Of a stretch of DNA of 64,000 bases, positions 34,030 through 42,657 are shown in pieces. Each line of letters opens with the position of its first letter. The stretch's first letter is position 1. A program made the position numbers and the translations under genes. This stretch comes from Halobacillus litoralis (GTDB lineage: Bacteria > Bacillota > Bacilli > Bacillales > Halobacillaceae), in the NCBI RefSeq assembly GCF_020171725.1, contig NZ_JAIVAJ010000001.1, forward strand, positions 496,001 to 560,000, given 5' to 3'. The notes below the pieces were generated by a model, which saw only the letters and a program-made list of their open reading frames with translations, made no database searches and was not told the origin of the DNA.

Positions 34030-35586
34030 ATGAGTTTACTCACAGTCAATAAATTAACACACGGTTTTGGAGACCGTGCCATTTTTGAAGATGTTTCTTT
34101 CCGCCTCCTGCAAGGCGAGCACATCGGATTGATCGGAGCTAACGGTGAAGGGAAGTCCACGTTCATGAACATCATCACCGGGAAAGTCGAACCGGATGCC
34201 GGTACGATTGAATGGGCGAAACGCACACGTGTCGGCTACTTGGATCAGCACGCCGACCTCGCACAGGGAATGACAATCCGCGATGTCCTCCGCACAGCCT
34301 ACCAGTACCTGTTTGATTTGGAAGAAGACATGAATCAGCTTTTCGCTAAAATGGGAGAAGTAGATCCTGATGAGCTCACTGAGCTGCTTGAGGAAACCGG
34401 GCAGATGCAGGACATTCTTACAAACAATGACTTCTACACGATCGATGCGAAAGTCGAAGAAATTGCAAACGGCCTTGGACTTGACGAAATCGGGTTGGAG
34501 CGAGACGTTCATGACCTCAGTGGCGGCCAGCGAACGAAAGTCCTTCTTGCCAAGCTGTTATTAGAGAAGCCTGAGATCCTCTTACTCGATGAGCCGACAA
34601 ACTACCTGGATGTCGAGCATATTGAATGGTTAAAGGGATACCTGCAAAGTTATGAGCATGCTTTCATTCTCATTTCTCACGATATTCCGTTCCTGAACAG
34701 CGTGGTCAATTTGATTTATCACATGGAAAATCAAGAACTGACTCGTTATCCTGGTGACTATCACGAATTCCAACGCGTATATGAAATGAAAAAGCAGCAG
34801 AAGGTTGCCGCCTACAAAAAGCAGCAAAAAGAAATCTCTAACCTGAAAGACTTCGTTGCACGAAACAAAGCGAATGCCGCTACGAGTAAGATGGCCATGT
34901 CCCGTCAGAAAAAGCTCGACAAGATGGACGTCATCGAATTGGACTCCGAAAAGCCGAAACCGACCTTCAACTTCAAGCAGGCCAGAACGCCTGGAAAATA
35001 TTTATTCGAAACGAAAGACCTTGTCATTGGGTACGACGAACCCTTATCAAGGCCTCTGAACTTATCGATGGAGCGCGGTCAGAAGCTGGCACTGTCTGGT
35101 GCAAACGGAATCGGGAAGACGACTCTGCTCAAGAGTATTCTCGGTGAAATCCAGCCTGTATCCGGCTCTGTAGAACTGGGCGATCACCTTCACATCGGTT
35201 ATTTCGAACAAGAGTTGAAAGAGGTTAGCCAGCATACCTGCTTAGAAGAGGTATGGGAAGAATTCAGGCACTTCACACAGTATGAAGTCCGCTCAGCACT
35301 CGCCCGCTGTGGATTGACGACGAAGCACATCGAAAGCAAAGTACAAGTGTTAAGTGGTGGCGAGAAGGCGAAAGTCAGGTTATGTAAATTGATCAATAAA
35401 GAAACCAATCTGCTCGTTCTCGATGAGCCGACCAACCACCTCGACGTCGATGCAAAGGCAGAACTGAAACGCGCACTGAAAGAATATAAAGGCAGCGTCC
35501 TGCTCATCTCTCACGAACCTGAATTTTATCAGGATATTGTGACGGACGTCTGGAACTGCGAAGATTGGACAACAAAAGTCTTTTAA
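34030..35586 (+). CDS. yfmM: ABC-F family ATPase (YfmM-like)
   Basis: Soluble ribosome-associated ABC protein without membrane domains; ABC-F proteins act in translation and ribosome rescue. 518 residues, the size of B. subtilis YfmM, whose sequence it follows from M-S-L-L-T-V to W-T-T-K-V. Two nucleotide domains: Walker A G-A-N-G-E-G-K-S-T and G-A-N-G-I-G-K-T-T, signatures L-S-G-G-Q-R and L-S-G-G-E-K, Walker B L-L-L-D-E-P-T-N-Y-L-D and L-V-L-D-E-P-T-N-H-L-D. The P-site-tRNA-interaction linker lies at about 240-310 (K-K-Q-Q-K-E-I, A-M-S-R-Q-K-K-L-D-K-M). A resistance role is not implied. Monocistronic. Confidence 0.92.
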   Translation: MSLLTVNKLTHGFGDRAIFEDVSFRLLQGEHIGLIGANGEGKSTFMNIITGKVEPDAGTIEWAKRTRVGYLDQHADLAQGMTIRDVLRTAYQYLFDLEEDMNQLFAKMGEVDPDELTELLEETGQMQDILTNNDFYTIDAKVEEIANGLGLDEIGLERDVHDLSGGQRTKVLLAKLLLEKPEILLLDEPTNYLDVEHIEWLKGYLQSYEHAFILISHDIPFLNSVVNLIYHMENQELTRYPGDYHEFQRVYEMKKQQKVAAYKKQQKEISNLKDFVARNKANAATSKMAMSRQKKLDKMDVIELDSEKPKPTFNFKQARTPGKYLFETKDLVIGYDEPLSRPLNLSMERGQKLALSGANGIGKTTLLKSILGEIQPVSGSVELGDHLHIGYFEQELKEVSQHTCLEEVWEEFRHFTQYEVRSALARCGLTTKHIESKVQVLSGGEKAKVRLCKLINKETNLLVLDEPTNHLDVDAKAELKRALKEYKGSVLLISHEPEFYQDIVTDVWNCEDWTTKVF

Positions 35587-35590
35587 TTCG

Positions 35591-35617
35591 ATCCCCGCTT
35601 CTTTCGGAAGCGGGGAT
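35591..35617. terminator. Terminator between yfmM and uvsE
   Basis: ATCCCCGCTTC and complement with a 5-base loop, followed by TGTTTTGG; placed between two convergent genes. Confidence 0.85.
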
Positions 35618-35630
35618 TGTTTTGGTTCGA

Positions 35631-36599
35631 TCATCCTTTCCATTTGAAAGAACCTTCCGACTGCATTTCGACTCGTGGATCATTCTTCAGCTCGTTCACC
35701 AACTGAAACAGTGCTTCGTCTTTCTTCTTCGCTTCAATCATGCAGTCAATCTGGTCAACGGAGCCGTTTGTTTTTTCTATAAACTCAAGGAACATACCAT
35801 AATCAATATAGTCTGCATGACTTTTAAATTCCTCAGATGATTTAGGACTGGAAATATGCATTTTCATGGGTAACGTAGAATGCCTCCAAGTCTCCACGAC
35901 TCTTCCCCAGTGATTCTCCCACTTCGGATCATCATGGTTTGCGAGATGATGGTGCAGGTCGAAGATTTGAGGCACATTCAACTTTTCACATACGTATAAA
36001 CAGTCTTCAAGCGTGTAGGACGTATCATCATTCTCGAGCATCACCATTTTCTGTAGCCCCGTTGGAACGGACGCCCAATTCTCGATCAGTCTCTCAAGGG
36101 AGGACTCTTTGTCTTGATATTTTCCGCCCAAGTGAAGCACGCATCGCTGGGAAGGATCGATCCCCATGTGGAACAACAAGAGATAATGGTATTTGAGAAT
36201 CGCCATCGAAGCCTTAAACCGCTCTTTGTTCGGAGTATTTAAGACGACAAAATGATCGGGATGAAAATCCAACCGCATCCCCTTTTCTTCAGCATAGCTC
36301 CCAAGCTCCTCAAGTTCCTTCTTCAAGGGGCGGATGTAATCCCATTTCTCAAAAGATTCATGTGTAGCGAGTGGGACAAGCTTCGAACTGAGACGAAAAA
36401 AATCGATATCGTGGGCGTTATTGTGCTTTAACAGCCTCAGACAGTTCTGCAGATTAGACTGTGCAATCCGTTCAAGCTTTCTCAATGCCGCTTCCTTGTC
36501 TGTAATCTTTCTGAAGGTATTCAACGTCATCGTCTGAGACGGGGAAGCGTTTTTCAAATGAACACTCATGGCCACGTAGCCGAGGCGATACAAGGTCAT
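35631..36599 (-). CDS. uvsE: UV DNA damage endonuclease UvsE
   Basis: Nicks DNA 5' to UV photoproducts and abasic sites, starting an alternative excision repair. 322 residues, TIM-barrel fold. Family marks: R-L-G-Y-V-A-M-S at 5-12, the L-R-L-L-K-H-N region, F-R-L-S-S-K-L-V-P-L-A-T-H, R-L-D-F-H-P-D-H-F, V-L-H-L-G-G-K, L-E-N-D-D-T, and the metal-binding D-L-H-H-H and M-K-M-H-I-S-S. ATG with AGGTGAT upstream. It shares a convergent terminator with yfmM. Confidence 0.94.
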   Translation of the reverse strand: MTLYRLGYVAMSVHLKNASPSQTMTLNTFRKITDKEAALRKLERIAQSNLQNCLRLLKHNNAHDIDFFRLSSKLVPLATHESFEKWDYIRPLKKELEELGSYAEEKGMRLDFHPDHFVVLNTPNKERFKASMAILKYHYLLLFHMGIDPSQRCVLHLGGKYQDKESSLERLIENWASVPTGLQKMVMLENDDTSYTLEDCLYVCEKLNVPQIFDLHHHLANHDDPKWENHWGRVVETWRHSTLPMKMHISSPKSSEEFKSHADYIDYGMFLEFIEKTNGSVDQIDCMIEAKKKDEALFQLVNELKNDPRVEMQSEGSFKWKG

Positions 36600-36732
36600 C
36601 CGTCATCACCTGCTTTTTCGCTTAGTGTGAGCCTCCTGAAACAGCTTATGTGCTTTGCCTGGCAGAAAAGGTTTATGAAGAGAAGAAAGTGTAAAAGTAA
36701 TAAGGGTACACCTACTTAAAGGGGGAAAAGAA

Positions 36733-37491
36733 ATGAACCTGACACTTGTAAGAAATGCTACTTTGCTCGTTGAATATGCGAATCATAGGTTTCTGATCGA
36801 TCCGTTTCTTTCAGACAAAGGTGCGATGCCTCCGTTTGAGAATACAGAAAATCAACACTTGAACAATCCTCTCGTCGAGCTTCCTATGACGATCGATGAG
36901 ATCACACGCGTAGACGCTGTCTTCGTGACCCACCTTCATCCAGACCATTTTGATGAACAAGCGAAGCAAGCTCTTCCGAGTGACATTCCGATTTATGTAC
37001 AGAATGAAGCAGACAAACAGAAAATCGAAGAAGCCGGATTCTCCGCAGTGGAATCCTTCCACCAGGACGTTACGGTCGGAGGCGTGAAAGTCATTCATAC
37101 AGAAGGTCAGCACGGTTCCAAGGAGATGACTTCTTTGACAGGCGAAGTAGCCGGTCTTGTCTTTACCTACCCGAATGAAAAAACATTGTATGTGGCAGGC
37201 GACACCATTTGGTATGAAGGCGTCCAAGCTGCCATCGACACCCACCGCCCTGAAGTCATCGTCGTAAACGGTGGCGCTGCTCAGTTCCTTGAAGGCGGTC
37301 CGATCACGATGACGAAAGAGGATGTCGTCCGTACTCATGAAGAATCACCAGATTCAAACATTGTAGTCGTCCATATGGAAGCGTTGAACCACTGCTTATT
37401 AAGTAGAGAGGAACTCCATAGCTACCTTGAAACCAGAGACAATACGGGGAAGATACTCGTTCCTGAAGACGGGGAATCCATGACCTTTTAG
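36733..37491 (+). CDS. Metallo-beta-lactamase-fold hydrolase, UlaG-like
   Basis: Metal-dependent hydrolase of 252 residues. Motif T-H-L-H-P-D-H-F-D gives the HxHxDH metal site near residues 66-71; further ligands are H in T-E-G-Q-H-G and D in V-A-G-D-T-I-W, and V-H-M-E-A-L-N-H closes the site. The N-terminus N-A-T-L-L-V-E-Y-A-N-H-R-F-L-I-D-P matches the UlaG/YtkL-like (lactonase or phosphodiesterase) branch. Substrate unknown. ATG after AAAGGGGG. Monocistronic. Confidence 0.88.
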   Translation: MNLTLVRNATLLVEYANHRFLIDPFLSDKGAMPPFENTENQHLNNPLVELPMTIDEITRVDAVFVTHLHPDHFDEQAKQALPSDIPIYVQNEADKQKIEEAGFSAVESFHQDVTVGGVKVIHTEGQHGSKEMTSLTGEVAGLVFTYPNEKTLYVAGDTIWYEGVQAAIDTHRPEVIVVNGGAAQFLEGGPITMTKEDVVRTHEESPDSNIVVVHMEALNHCLLSREELHSYLETRDNTGKILVPEDGESMTF

Positions 37492-37518
37492 CAACGAAAG
37501 CCCATTGTCTTTCATCTG

Positions 37519-37563
37519 AAAAGGCGGGTCCTTCTTCAAATTTGAAGAGAGGACCCGCCTTTT
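37519..37563. terminator. Bidirectional terminator, MBL-fold/RNase H-like genes
   Basis: Outer stem AAAAGGCGGGTCC with complement and an inner stem TCTTCAAATTTGAAGA; T-rich on both sides. Confidence 0.9.
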
Positions 37564-37577
37564 GTATTCAATCCGGT

Positions 37578-38237
37578 TCAATTTTCGATTTCTTTCGTAC
37601 TCCTCACTTCCACCTTCTCTAAAGCCTGACTAGCAAGACGGTCTGCTTCCTTATTCTGCTTCCGTGAAATCAGCTCATAAGAGGGACGGACGCCAATCAT
37701 CTTCATGTGGTTCTCGACCCGATCTGCCCACTTGGACAACCCCTCTTCCATCACCGGCCATTCGTCCTTCAACTGGTTGATGACCACTTGAGAGTCTCCT
37801 TTGATGGTGACCTCTTGATGCTGCACTCCGAGCTGCTCAAGCTCCCTAAGTGCAAAATGAAGCGCCGCGTATTCAGCTTCGTTGTTCGATTCCATCTCAT
37901 CTACACCAGCATTCGTCCTCAGGCGGTAGGTTTTATGATTTTGCTGGTAATAGATCACCGCCCCGAGGCCTGCCTGATGATTGCCGATGTCATATCCTCC
38001 ATCGAAATAGATGACAGCGTCATGAGGTTCTGTCTGAATGCCTTCAATGAACTTTTTCATTTCTTTTACGGACCAGGTTTGATGATCGCCATCAATGAAT
38101 TGGATTTCCTTCACGCGCCCGGTTTTCTCAAGATCCTCCGCTACAAGAAGCGCTGCCTGAGCTTTCATTTCCTCGGAAAAAAAGGTTACAGAAGGTCCCT
38201 TCTTTTTCTTGTACACCCATTCTATGCGTACTTGCAT
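37578..38237 (-). CDS. RNase H-fold protein (reverse-transcriptase-like, YpeP type)
   Basis: 219 residues. The C-terminal 140 form an RNase H domain with complete acidic site: D79 in Y-F-D-G-G, E122 in N-N-E-A-E-Y-A-A-L, D148 in K-G-D-S-Q-V-V and D199 in K-E-A-D-R-L-A, so it should cleave RNA in RNA-DNA hybrids. The first 70 residues are an added domain rich in Lys and Glu, not the HBD of RNase H1. B. subtilis YpeP has this length and layout. Start ATG at 38237. Monocistronic. Confidence 0.88.
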   Translation of the reverse strand: MQVRIEWVYKKKKGPSVTFFSEEMKAQAALLVAEDLEKTGRVKEIQFIDGDHQTWSVKEMKKFIEGIQTEPHDAVIYFDGGYDIGNHQAGLGAVIYYQQNHKTYRLRTNAGVDEMESNNEAEYAALHFALRELEQLGVQHQEVTIKGDSQVVINQLKDEWPVMEEGLSKWADRVENHMKMIGVRPSYELISRKQNKEADRLASQALEKVEVRSTKEIEN

Positions 38238-38306
38238 ACCATCACCGCTTTCAAGATTTATTCCTTACTTCCATTATGACCCCCAAGGGACCACATAAAC
38301 AAGGAA

Positions 38307-38331
38307 GACCCTGGGAGTATCCCCCAGGGTC
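38307..38331 (-). terminator. Terminator of the beta-glucoside operon
   Basis: Minus-strand GACCCTGGG, loop, TCCCAGGGTC, then TTCCTTGTTT; a strong stem with an impure T-run, 7 bases after the glucosidase stop. Confidence 0.6.
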
Positions 38332-38337
38332 CATCCA

Positions 38338-39681
38338 TTACACTTCAAACCACCCGTTGGTGATCGTCTGCTTGTACCAATAAAAGCTGTCTTTAGGTGT
38401 TCGTTCAAAGGTTCTGAAGTTGACGTGAATAATACCGAATCTCATTTCATACCCGAAAGCCCATTCGAAATTATCCAAGAGCGACCAGACAAGGTACCCT
38501 TTAATCGGAACCCCGGCTTCTACAACACGACTGATGGAAGCTAGGTGCTGCTTCAAGTAATCAATTCGCTCTTTGTCGTTGACCTCGCCATCTTTTTCTT
38601 CATGGTTGTAACAAGCACCATTCTCTGTAATATAAATTGGCACATCGCCATAGGTTTCATTCAGATCTTTCAATACGCGGTAAAACCCATCCGCGTAAAT
38701 CGGCCAACCGATATCCGTACGGCGGTTATCAAGTGGAATCTCTTCTGCTTCAAAAAGGCCTTCTCCTTCTTTATAGCGTCCAAGGCTTCCGGTATAATAA
38801 TTGATCCCCATAAATTCAATCGGTTGTGAAATCAGCTCCAGGTCACCGTCCACAAGCTTCAGGTCAGCGCCTTCCTTTTTGAATAACTGAACGAGTTCTT
38901 CTGGATAAGAGCCCTTGAAGACAGGATCCATAAACCATTCCTTCTGCCACATCATCGCACGCTTACACGCGTCGATGTCTTCCTGGCGGTCGGTGTATGG
39001 TTCCATCCAGCCAACGTTCGGGGCATAGCCGATTTCACCATTAGGCACCACATCACGGAACACTTTCACCGCTCTACCGTGAGCAACAAGTAAATGGTGA
39101 GACACATCGACACCTGCTTGGAGACTGGTCTTACCAGGTGCGTGAATGCCTAGGTAATTGGATAAGAACGAAGCACACCATGGTTCGTTGATCGTAATCC
39201 ATTTACTCACAACATCTCCGAACTCCTCAAACATGGCTTTAGCATAGGCTTCAAACGCATCGATCGTTTCTCGACTTTCCCATCCACCCTTTTCTTGAAG
39301 GGCTTGAGGAAGATCCCAGTGATAGAGCGTGATCATCGGTTCGATATCGTTTTCGATCAGTTCGTTGATCAAGTTACGATAATACTGTACCCCTTCCGGA
39401 TTCAACTCTCCTGTACCGTTCGGGATCACCCGAGGCCAGGCGATGGAGAAGCGGTACATATCGACACCGAGCTCCTTTAAGTATTGGACGTCTTCTTTAT
39501 AACGATGGTAACTGTCACACGCTTCGTCACCATGATCGCCACGTCTCACTTTTCCTGGAGTATGGGAGAAGACATCCCAAATCGAAGGTTTTCTTCCACC
39601 TTCTGATGCCGCTCCTTCTATTTGATAAGAAGCCGTTGCTGCTCCCCATTTGATGTTATCTGGAAATTGAATGGTTGTCAT
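38338..39681 (-). CDS. Beta-glucosidase, glycoside hydrolase family 1
   Basis: Cytoplasmic enzyme splitting beta-glucosides or cellobiose imported by the linked ABC transporter; GH1 also contains phospho-beta-glucosidases, but the ABC (not PTS) context favours unphosphorylated sugar. 447 residues from ATG 39681 (GGAGGG upstream; an ATG at 39696 is part of that site). Acid/base E166 in T-I-N-E-P and nucleophile E353 in I-T-E-N-G-A; N-terminal signature F-x-W-G-A-A-T-A-S-Y-Q-I-E-G. No signal peptide. Last gene of the five-gene operon. Confidence 0.94.
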   Translation of the reverse strand: MTTIQFPDNIKWGAATASYQIEGAASEGGRKPSIWDVFSHTPGKVRRGDHGDEACDSYHRYKEDVQYLKELGVDMYRFSIAWPRVIPNGTGELNPEGVQYYRNLINELIENDIEPMITLYHWDLPQALQEKGGWESRETIDAFEAYAKAMFEEFGDVVSKWITINEPWCASFLSNYLGIHAPGKTSLQAGVDVSHHLLVAHGRAVKVFRDVVPNGEIGYAPNVGWMEPYTDRQEDIDACKRAMMWQKEWFMDPVFKGSYPEELVQLFKKEGADLKLVDGDLELISQPIEFMGINYYTGSLGRYKEGEGLFEAEEIPLDNRRTDIGWPIYADGFYRVLKDLNETYGDVPIYITENGACYNHEEKDGEVNDKERIDYLKQHLASISRVVEAGVPIKGYLVWSLLDNFEWAFGYEMRFGIIHVNFRTFERTPKDSFYWYKQTITNGWFEV

Positions 39682-39715
39682 GTTCTTTCCCTCCATTGAT
39701 TTTCAGGAGGCTCGT

Positions 39716-40729
39716 CTACCTTTCAATGGTTGATGCTCGAAGCACGAGGTCAGGATCTACTTTTACGGGATGTATATCATTCTGATCCCTAATGAGATCA
39801 TCAAGCATGTAGGCAGCAAGCTTCCCTAACTTTTGTTTATCTTGTTTCACAGTTGTTAACGGAGGATCACTATAACGGCAAGCTTCAATGTCATCACAAC
39901 CAATAAGCTGTATATCTTCAGGAACAGACAGACCTTTTTCCTTAATGGCTTTCAATGCACCTAAGGCCATCATGTCCGAGGCTGCGAATACAGCCTCAGG
40001 GTACTCTTGATGGGTTAACATCTGCTTCATTGCCTGATAGCCACTTTCCTCAAAGAAGTCACCATAGTGAATCCACTCATCTCGTACAGGCAGTCCGAAC
40101 TTTTCCATCGCAGCAAAATATCCTTCATTTCGAATATTCGCGAGGAATGAATCCGGATTTCCGCCTATAAATGCAATTTTTCGCACCTGATTCAAATAGA
40201 GATGCTCGACTACTTTCATTCCTATCTTTTCGTTATCTGTCATCAGGTAACTCGAGTGTGGACCGTTAAGCTCCAAGTCGATCCCAATACATGGAATCTG
40301 ACTTTTCGCGATTTCATGAACGGCCTCTTCGATTTCATCCCCGGCAATGATCAGACATCCGTCGACGTGAAAGTGCTTGCAACGCTCCAAATACTGGCTT
40401 TCTCCCTGATAGAACTTCTCGTTGGAGAAAAGAAGGAGGTCATAGCCTAATGCACCGACGGATTTCTTGAAGGTGTTGACTACTTCATTAAAGAACGGGT
40501 GTTTAAAATCCACATTGATTTTCCCTGCGTAGATCAAACCGATCAAGTTCGATTTCTTCGTAGCCAAAGACTTCGCCGAAAACGTAGGTTGATAATTGGT
40601 ATCCTCTATAATCTTAAAAACTTTCTGCTTTGTAGCTTCACTTATCCCACCGTAATTGTTCATGATTTTAGATACAGTGGCTGGAGAAACACCCGCCATC
40701 TTGGCAATGTCTCGTATGGTTAAATCCAT
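39716..40729 (-). CDS. LacI-family repressor of the beta-glucoside operon
   Basis: 337 residues. N-terminal helix-turn-helix and hinge: I-R-D-I-A-K-M-A-G-V-S-P-A-T-V-S-K-I-M-N, then the periplasmic-binding-protein-like sugar domain (L-I-G-L-I-Y-A-G..., D-G-C-L-I-I-A-G-D, A-A-S-D-M-M-A-L-G-A). It lies inside the operon, 75 bases after the second permease and 34 before the glucosidase, so it is expressed from the promoter it should control. Likely targets are the two CCGG-centred palindromes at 43970-43991 and 44091-44100. Inducer probably a beta-glucoside. Confidence 0.92.
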   Translation of the reverse strand: MDLTIRDIAKMAGVSPATVSKIMNNYGGISEATKQKVFKIIEDTNYQPTFSAKSLATKKSNLIGLIYAGKINVDFKHPFFNEVVNTFKKSVGALGYDLLLFSNEKFYQGESQYLERCKHFHVDGCLIIAGDEIEEAVHEIAKSQIPCIGIDLELNGPHSSYLMTDNEKIGMKVVEHLYLNQVRKIAFIGGNPDSFLANIRNEGYFAAMEKFGLPVRDEWIHYGDFFEESGYQAMKQMLTHQEYPEAVFAASDMMALGALKAIKEKGLSVPEDIQLIGCDDIEACRYSDPPLTTVKQDKQKLGKLAAYMLDDLIRDQNDIHPVKVDPDLVLRASTIER

Positions 40730-40804
40730 GGTTTAGCAGCTCCTTCAAAACGACTCGCAATTTGTTACTTCTATTGTATCAACAAAGAGCGAGTGTAGCA
40801 TGTT

Positions 40805-41644
40805 TTACTTAATGGAGCCCTCTGTAATACTCGAGATGAATAGTTTGTTAAACATCAAGAAGATGATGATCAACGGAACGGTTGCCCAGAATACGCCTGA
40901 GAGCAGCATACCGAAGTCAACGCGGAATGCGTTGTTCAAGGAAGCAAGCGCTACCTGCAATGTATAAGATGATGGGTCACGTAGAACCGTGAACTGCCAC
41001 AAGAACTCTCCCCATACAAGCGTGAAGACGATGATCCCGAGTGTTGCAAAAGCGGGTTTGATGATTGGGAGAACGATACTCCAATAGATTCTTAAGTTTG
41101 AACAACCGTCTAATTTAGCTGCTTCCATCAATTCATCAGGCACAGACTGACTGATATACTGCCTCATTAGGAAGATCCCTAATGGATTCAAGAGGAAGAT
41201 GACACCTGCACCTAGCAGTGTATCCAACCAGCCCAATTGAGAAATCAGATAGTATTGTGGAATCAATCCCAACTGCGGCGGAATAACCATCGTCAATAGG
41301 ATTAAGATGAACAGGAAGTTTTTACCTGGAAACTCGAACTTGGCAAAGGCGAACCCTGCCAGTGAACTAATGAGCAGTACCCCGATCGTTACAGCAGAAC
41401 ATAGTAAAATCGTGTTCCACATCGCTTGGAAGAACGGAATCGTATCCAACACCTTCGTAAAGTTCTCGACAAGCTTCGTACCTGGGAGTAATGTCGGCGG
41501 TATCGAGTTATACGCTGCACTTGGTCTCGTCGCCATGACAAACATCCAATAAAACGGGAAAAGAGAAAGCAGCGAAGCAAAGGTCAGCACGATGTAGATC
41601 GGCAGCGTTCCTTTTGTGATTCTTTTTTGTTTAGTCTTTGCCAT
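40805..41644 (-). CDS. Sugar ABC transporter permease, MalG type
   Basis: 279 residues, six membrane segments. The cytoplasmic EAA loop reads E-L-M-E-A-A-K-L-D-G-C-S with the usual trailing glycine pattern, and the sequence ends G-S-I-K as in many CUT1 permeases. Start ATG 41644 lies two bases after the stop of the MalF-type gene: coupled translation. It should form the membrane channel with that protein. No ATPase gene is in the operon; a shared MsmX-like ATPase elsewhere is expected. Confidence 0.93.
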   Translation of the reverse strand: MAKTKQKRITKGTLPIYIVLTFASLLSLFPFYWMFVMATRPSAAYNSIPPTLLPGTKLVENFTKVLDTIPFFQAMWNTILLCSAVTIGVLLISSLAGFAFAKFEFPGKNFLFILILLTMVIPPQLGLIPQYYLISQLGWLDTLLGAGVIFLLNPLGIFLMRQYISQSVPDELMEAAKLDGCSNLRIYWSIVLPIIKPAFATLGIIVFTLVWGEFLWQFTVLRDPSSYTLQVALASLNNAFRVDFGMLLSGVFWATVPLIIIFLMFNKLFISSITEGSIK

Positions 41645-41646
41645 AC

Positions 41647-42600
41647 TTACACTCCTCTCTTCTTCTTACGTCCAGCACCGGAAGTCAACCATGTGTTGAT
41701 TGCAGCGGCACTTATGATGATGATCAGCAGCAATACGGCTGTTGCGGATGCTGTTCCGAAGGATCCTAAGTTAAAGGCATCACGGTAAAGGTACATCACG
41801 ACAGTCATTGCTTCATCACGGTTGAAAGCAGAGCTTCCAAGGAAGACGGTCGGCTCAGCGAATAGCTGCAAGGCCCCTACTGTCGACATAAACACAGTCA
41901 GCACGATGAAAGGCTTCAACAAAGGTACGGTGATGTGCATGAACTGTTGAACTTTATTTGCTCCATCAATGGTCGCTGCTTCGTATAAGTCTTTTGGAAT
42001 ACTTTGAAGGCCTGCAAGGTAGATAATCGTGTTATATCCAACCCAGCGCCAAAACACCATGAGAGAAATGGCGATTTTCGCTCCCCATTCTGATGTTTTC
42101 CAGCTGACAGGATCAAAACCTAGTAACCCTAAAACATAGTTTGCGAGCGCTGTATCGTTACTACTGAAGAACACTCCGAATACAAGGGCTACAGCTACCA
42201 TGGATGTAATGTATGGCATGAAGATCGTAACTCGGAAGAAATTTGTGAACCGAATGACGGCCATATTCAAAAAGTAAGCCAAAATGATTCCGACAATTAA
42301 CTGTGGGGCTGTCCCCATCAATCCAATAATGACGGTGTTATACAACGACTTCCAAAACAACGGGTCCTGCAAAACGATCACAAAGTTCTGCATCCCGACA
42401 AACGTCATATCACCTAAACCATTCCACTTCTGGAACGCAAGTAGAATACTGAAAACGGCTGGATATAAGCCGATGATGCCGAAAATAATGAAGAACGGGG
42501 CTACGTATAAATAGCCTGAGATCATATCTTTCTTTTTTTCTGACAGCTGCTTCTTGCTTTTCTTCGCTGCTACATGTTGACTTTTTTCAACATTCTCCAC
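41647..42600 (-). CDS. Sugar ABC transporter permease, MalF type
   Basis: 317 residues, six membrane segments after a basic N-terminal tail of about 25 residues (K-K-S-K-K-Q-L-S-E-K-K-K). EAA loop D-L-Y-E-A-A-T-I-D-G-A-N. CUT1 family, pairs with the MalG-type protein. It begins 57 bases after the binding-protein gene. The specificity is set by the binding protein; the GH1 gene suggests beta-glucosides or cello-oligosaccharides. Confidence 0.93.
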   Translation of the reverse strand: MENVEKSQHVAAKKSKKQLSEKKKDMISGYLYVAPFFIIFGIIGLYPAVFSILLAFQKWNGLGDMTFVGMQNFVIVLQDPLFWKSLYNTVIIGLMGTAPQLIVGIILAYFLNMAVIRFTNFFRVTIFMPYITSMVAVALVFGVFFSSNDTALANYVLGLLGFDPVSWKTSEWGAKIAISLMVFWRWVGYNTIIYLAGLQSIPKDLYEAATIDGANKVQQFMHITVPLLKPFIVLTVFMSTVGALQLFAEPTVFLGSSAFNRDEAMTVVMYLYRDAFNLGSFGTASATAVLLLIIIISAAAINTWLTSGAGRKKKRGV

Positions 42601-42657
42601 TTCCTCAACCCCTTACTTAAGAGAGGCCGGGCAAGAAACCTTACCCAGCCGATTGTT

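Noticed and set aside
34030..35586. Antibiotic-resistance ABC-F gene
   Set aside because: Closest to housekeeping-type YfmM; nothing in the sequence or context marks it as a resistance determinant.
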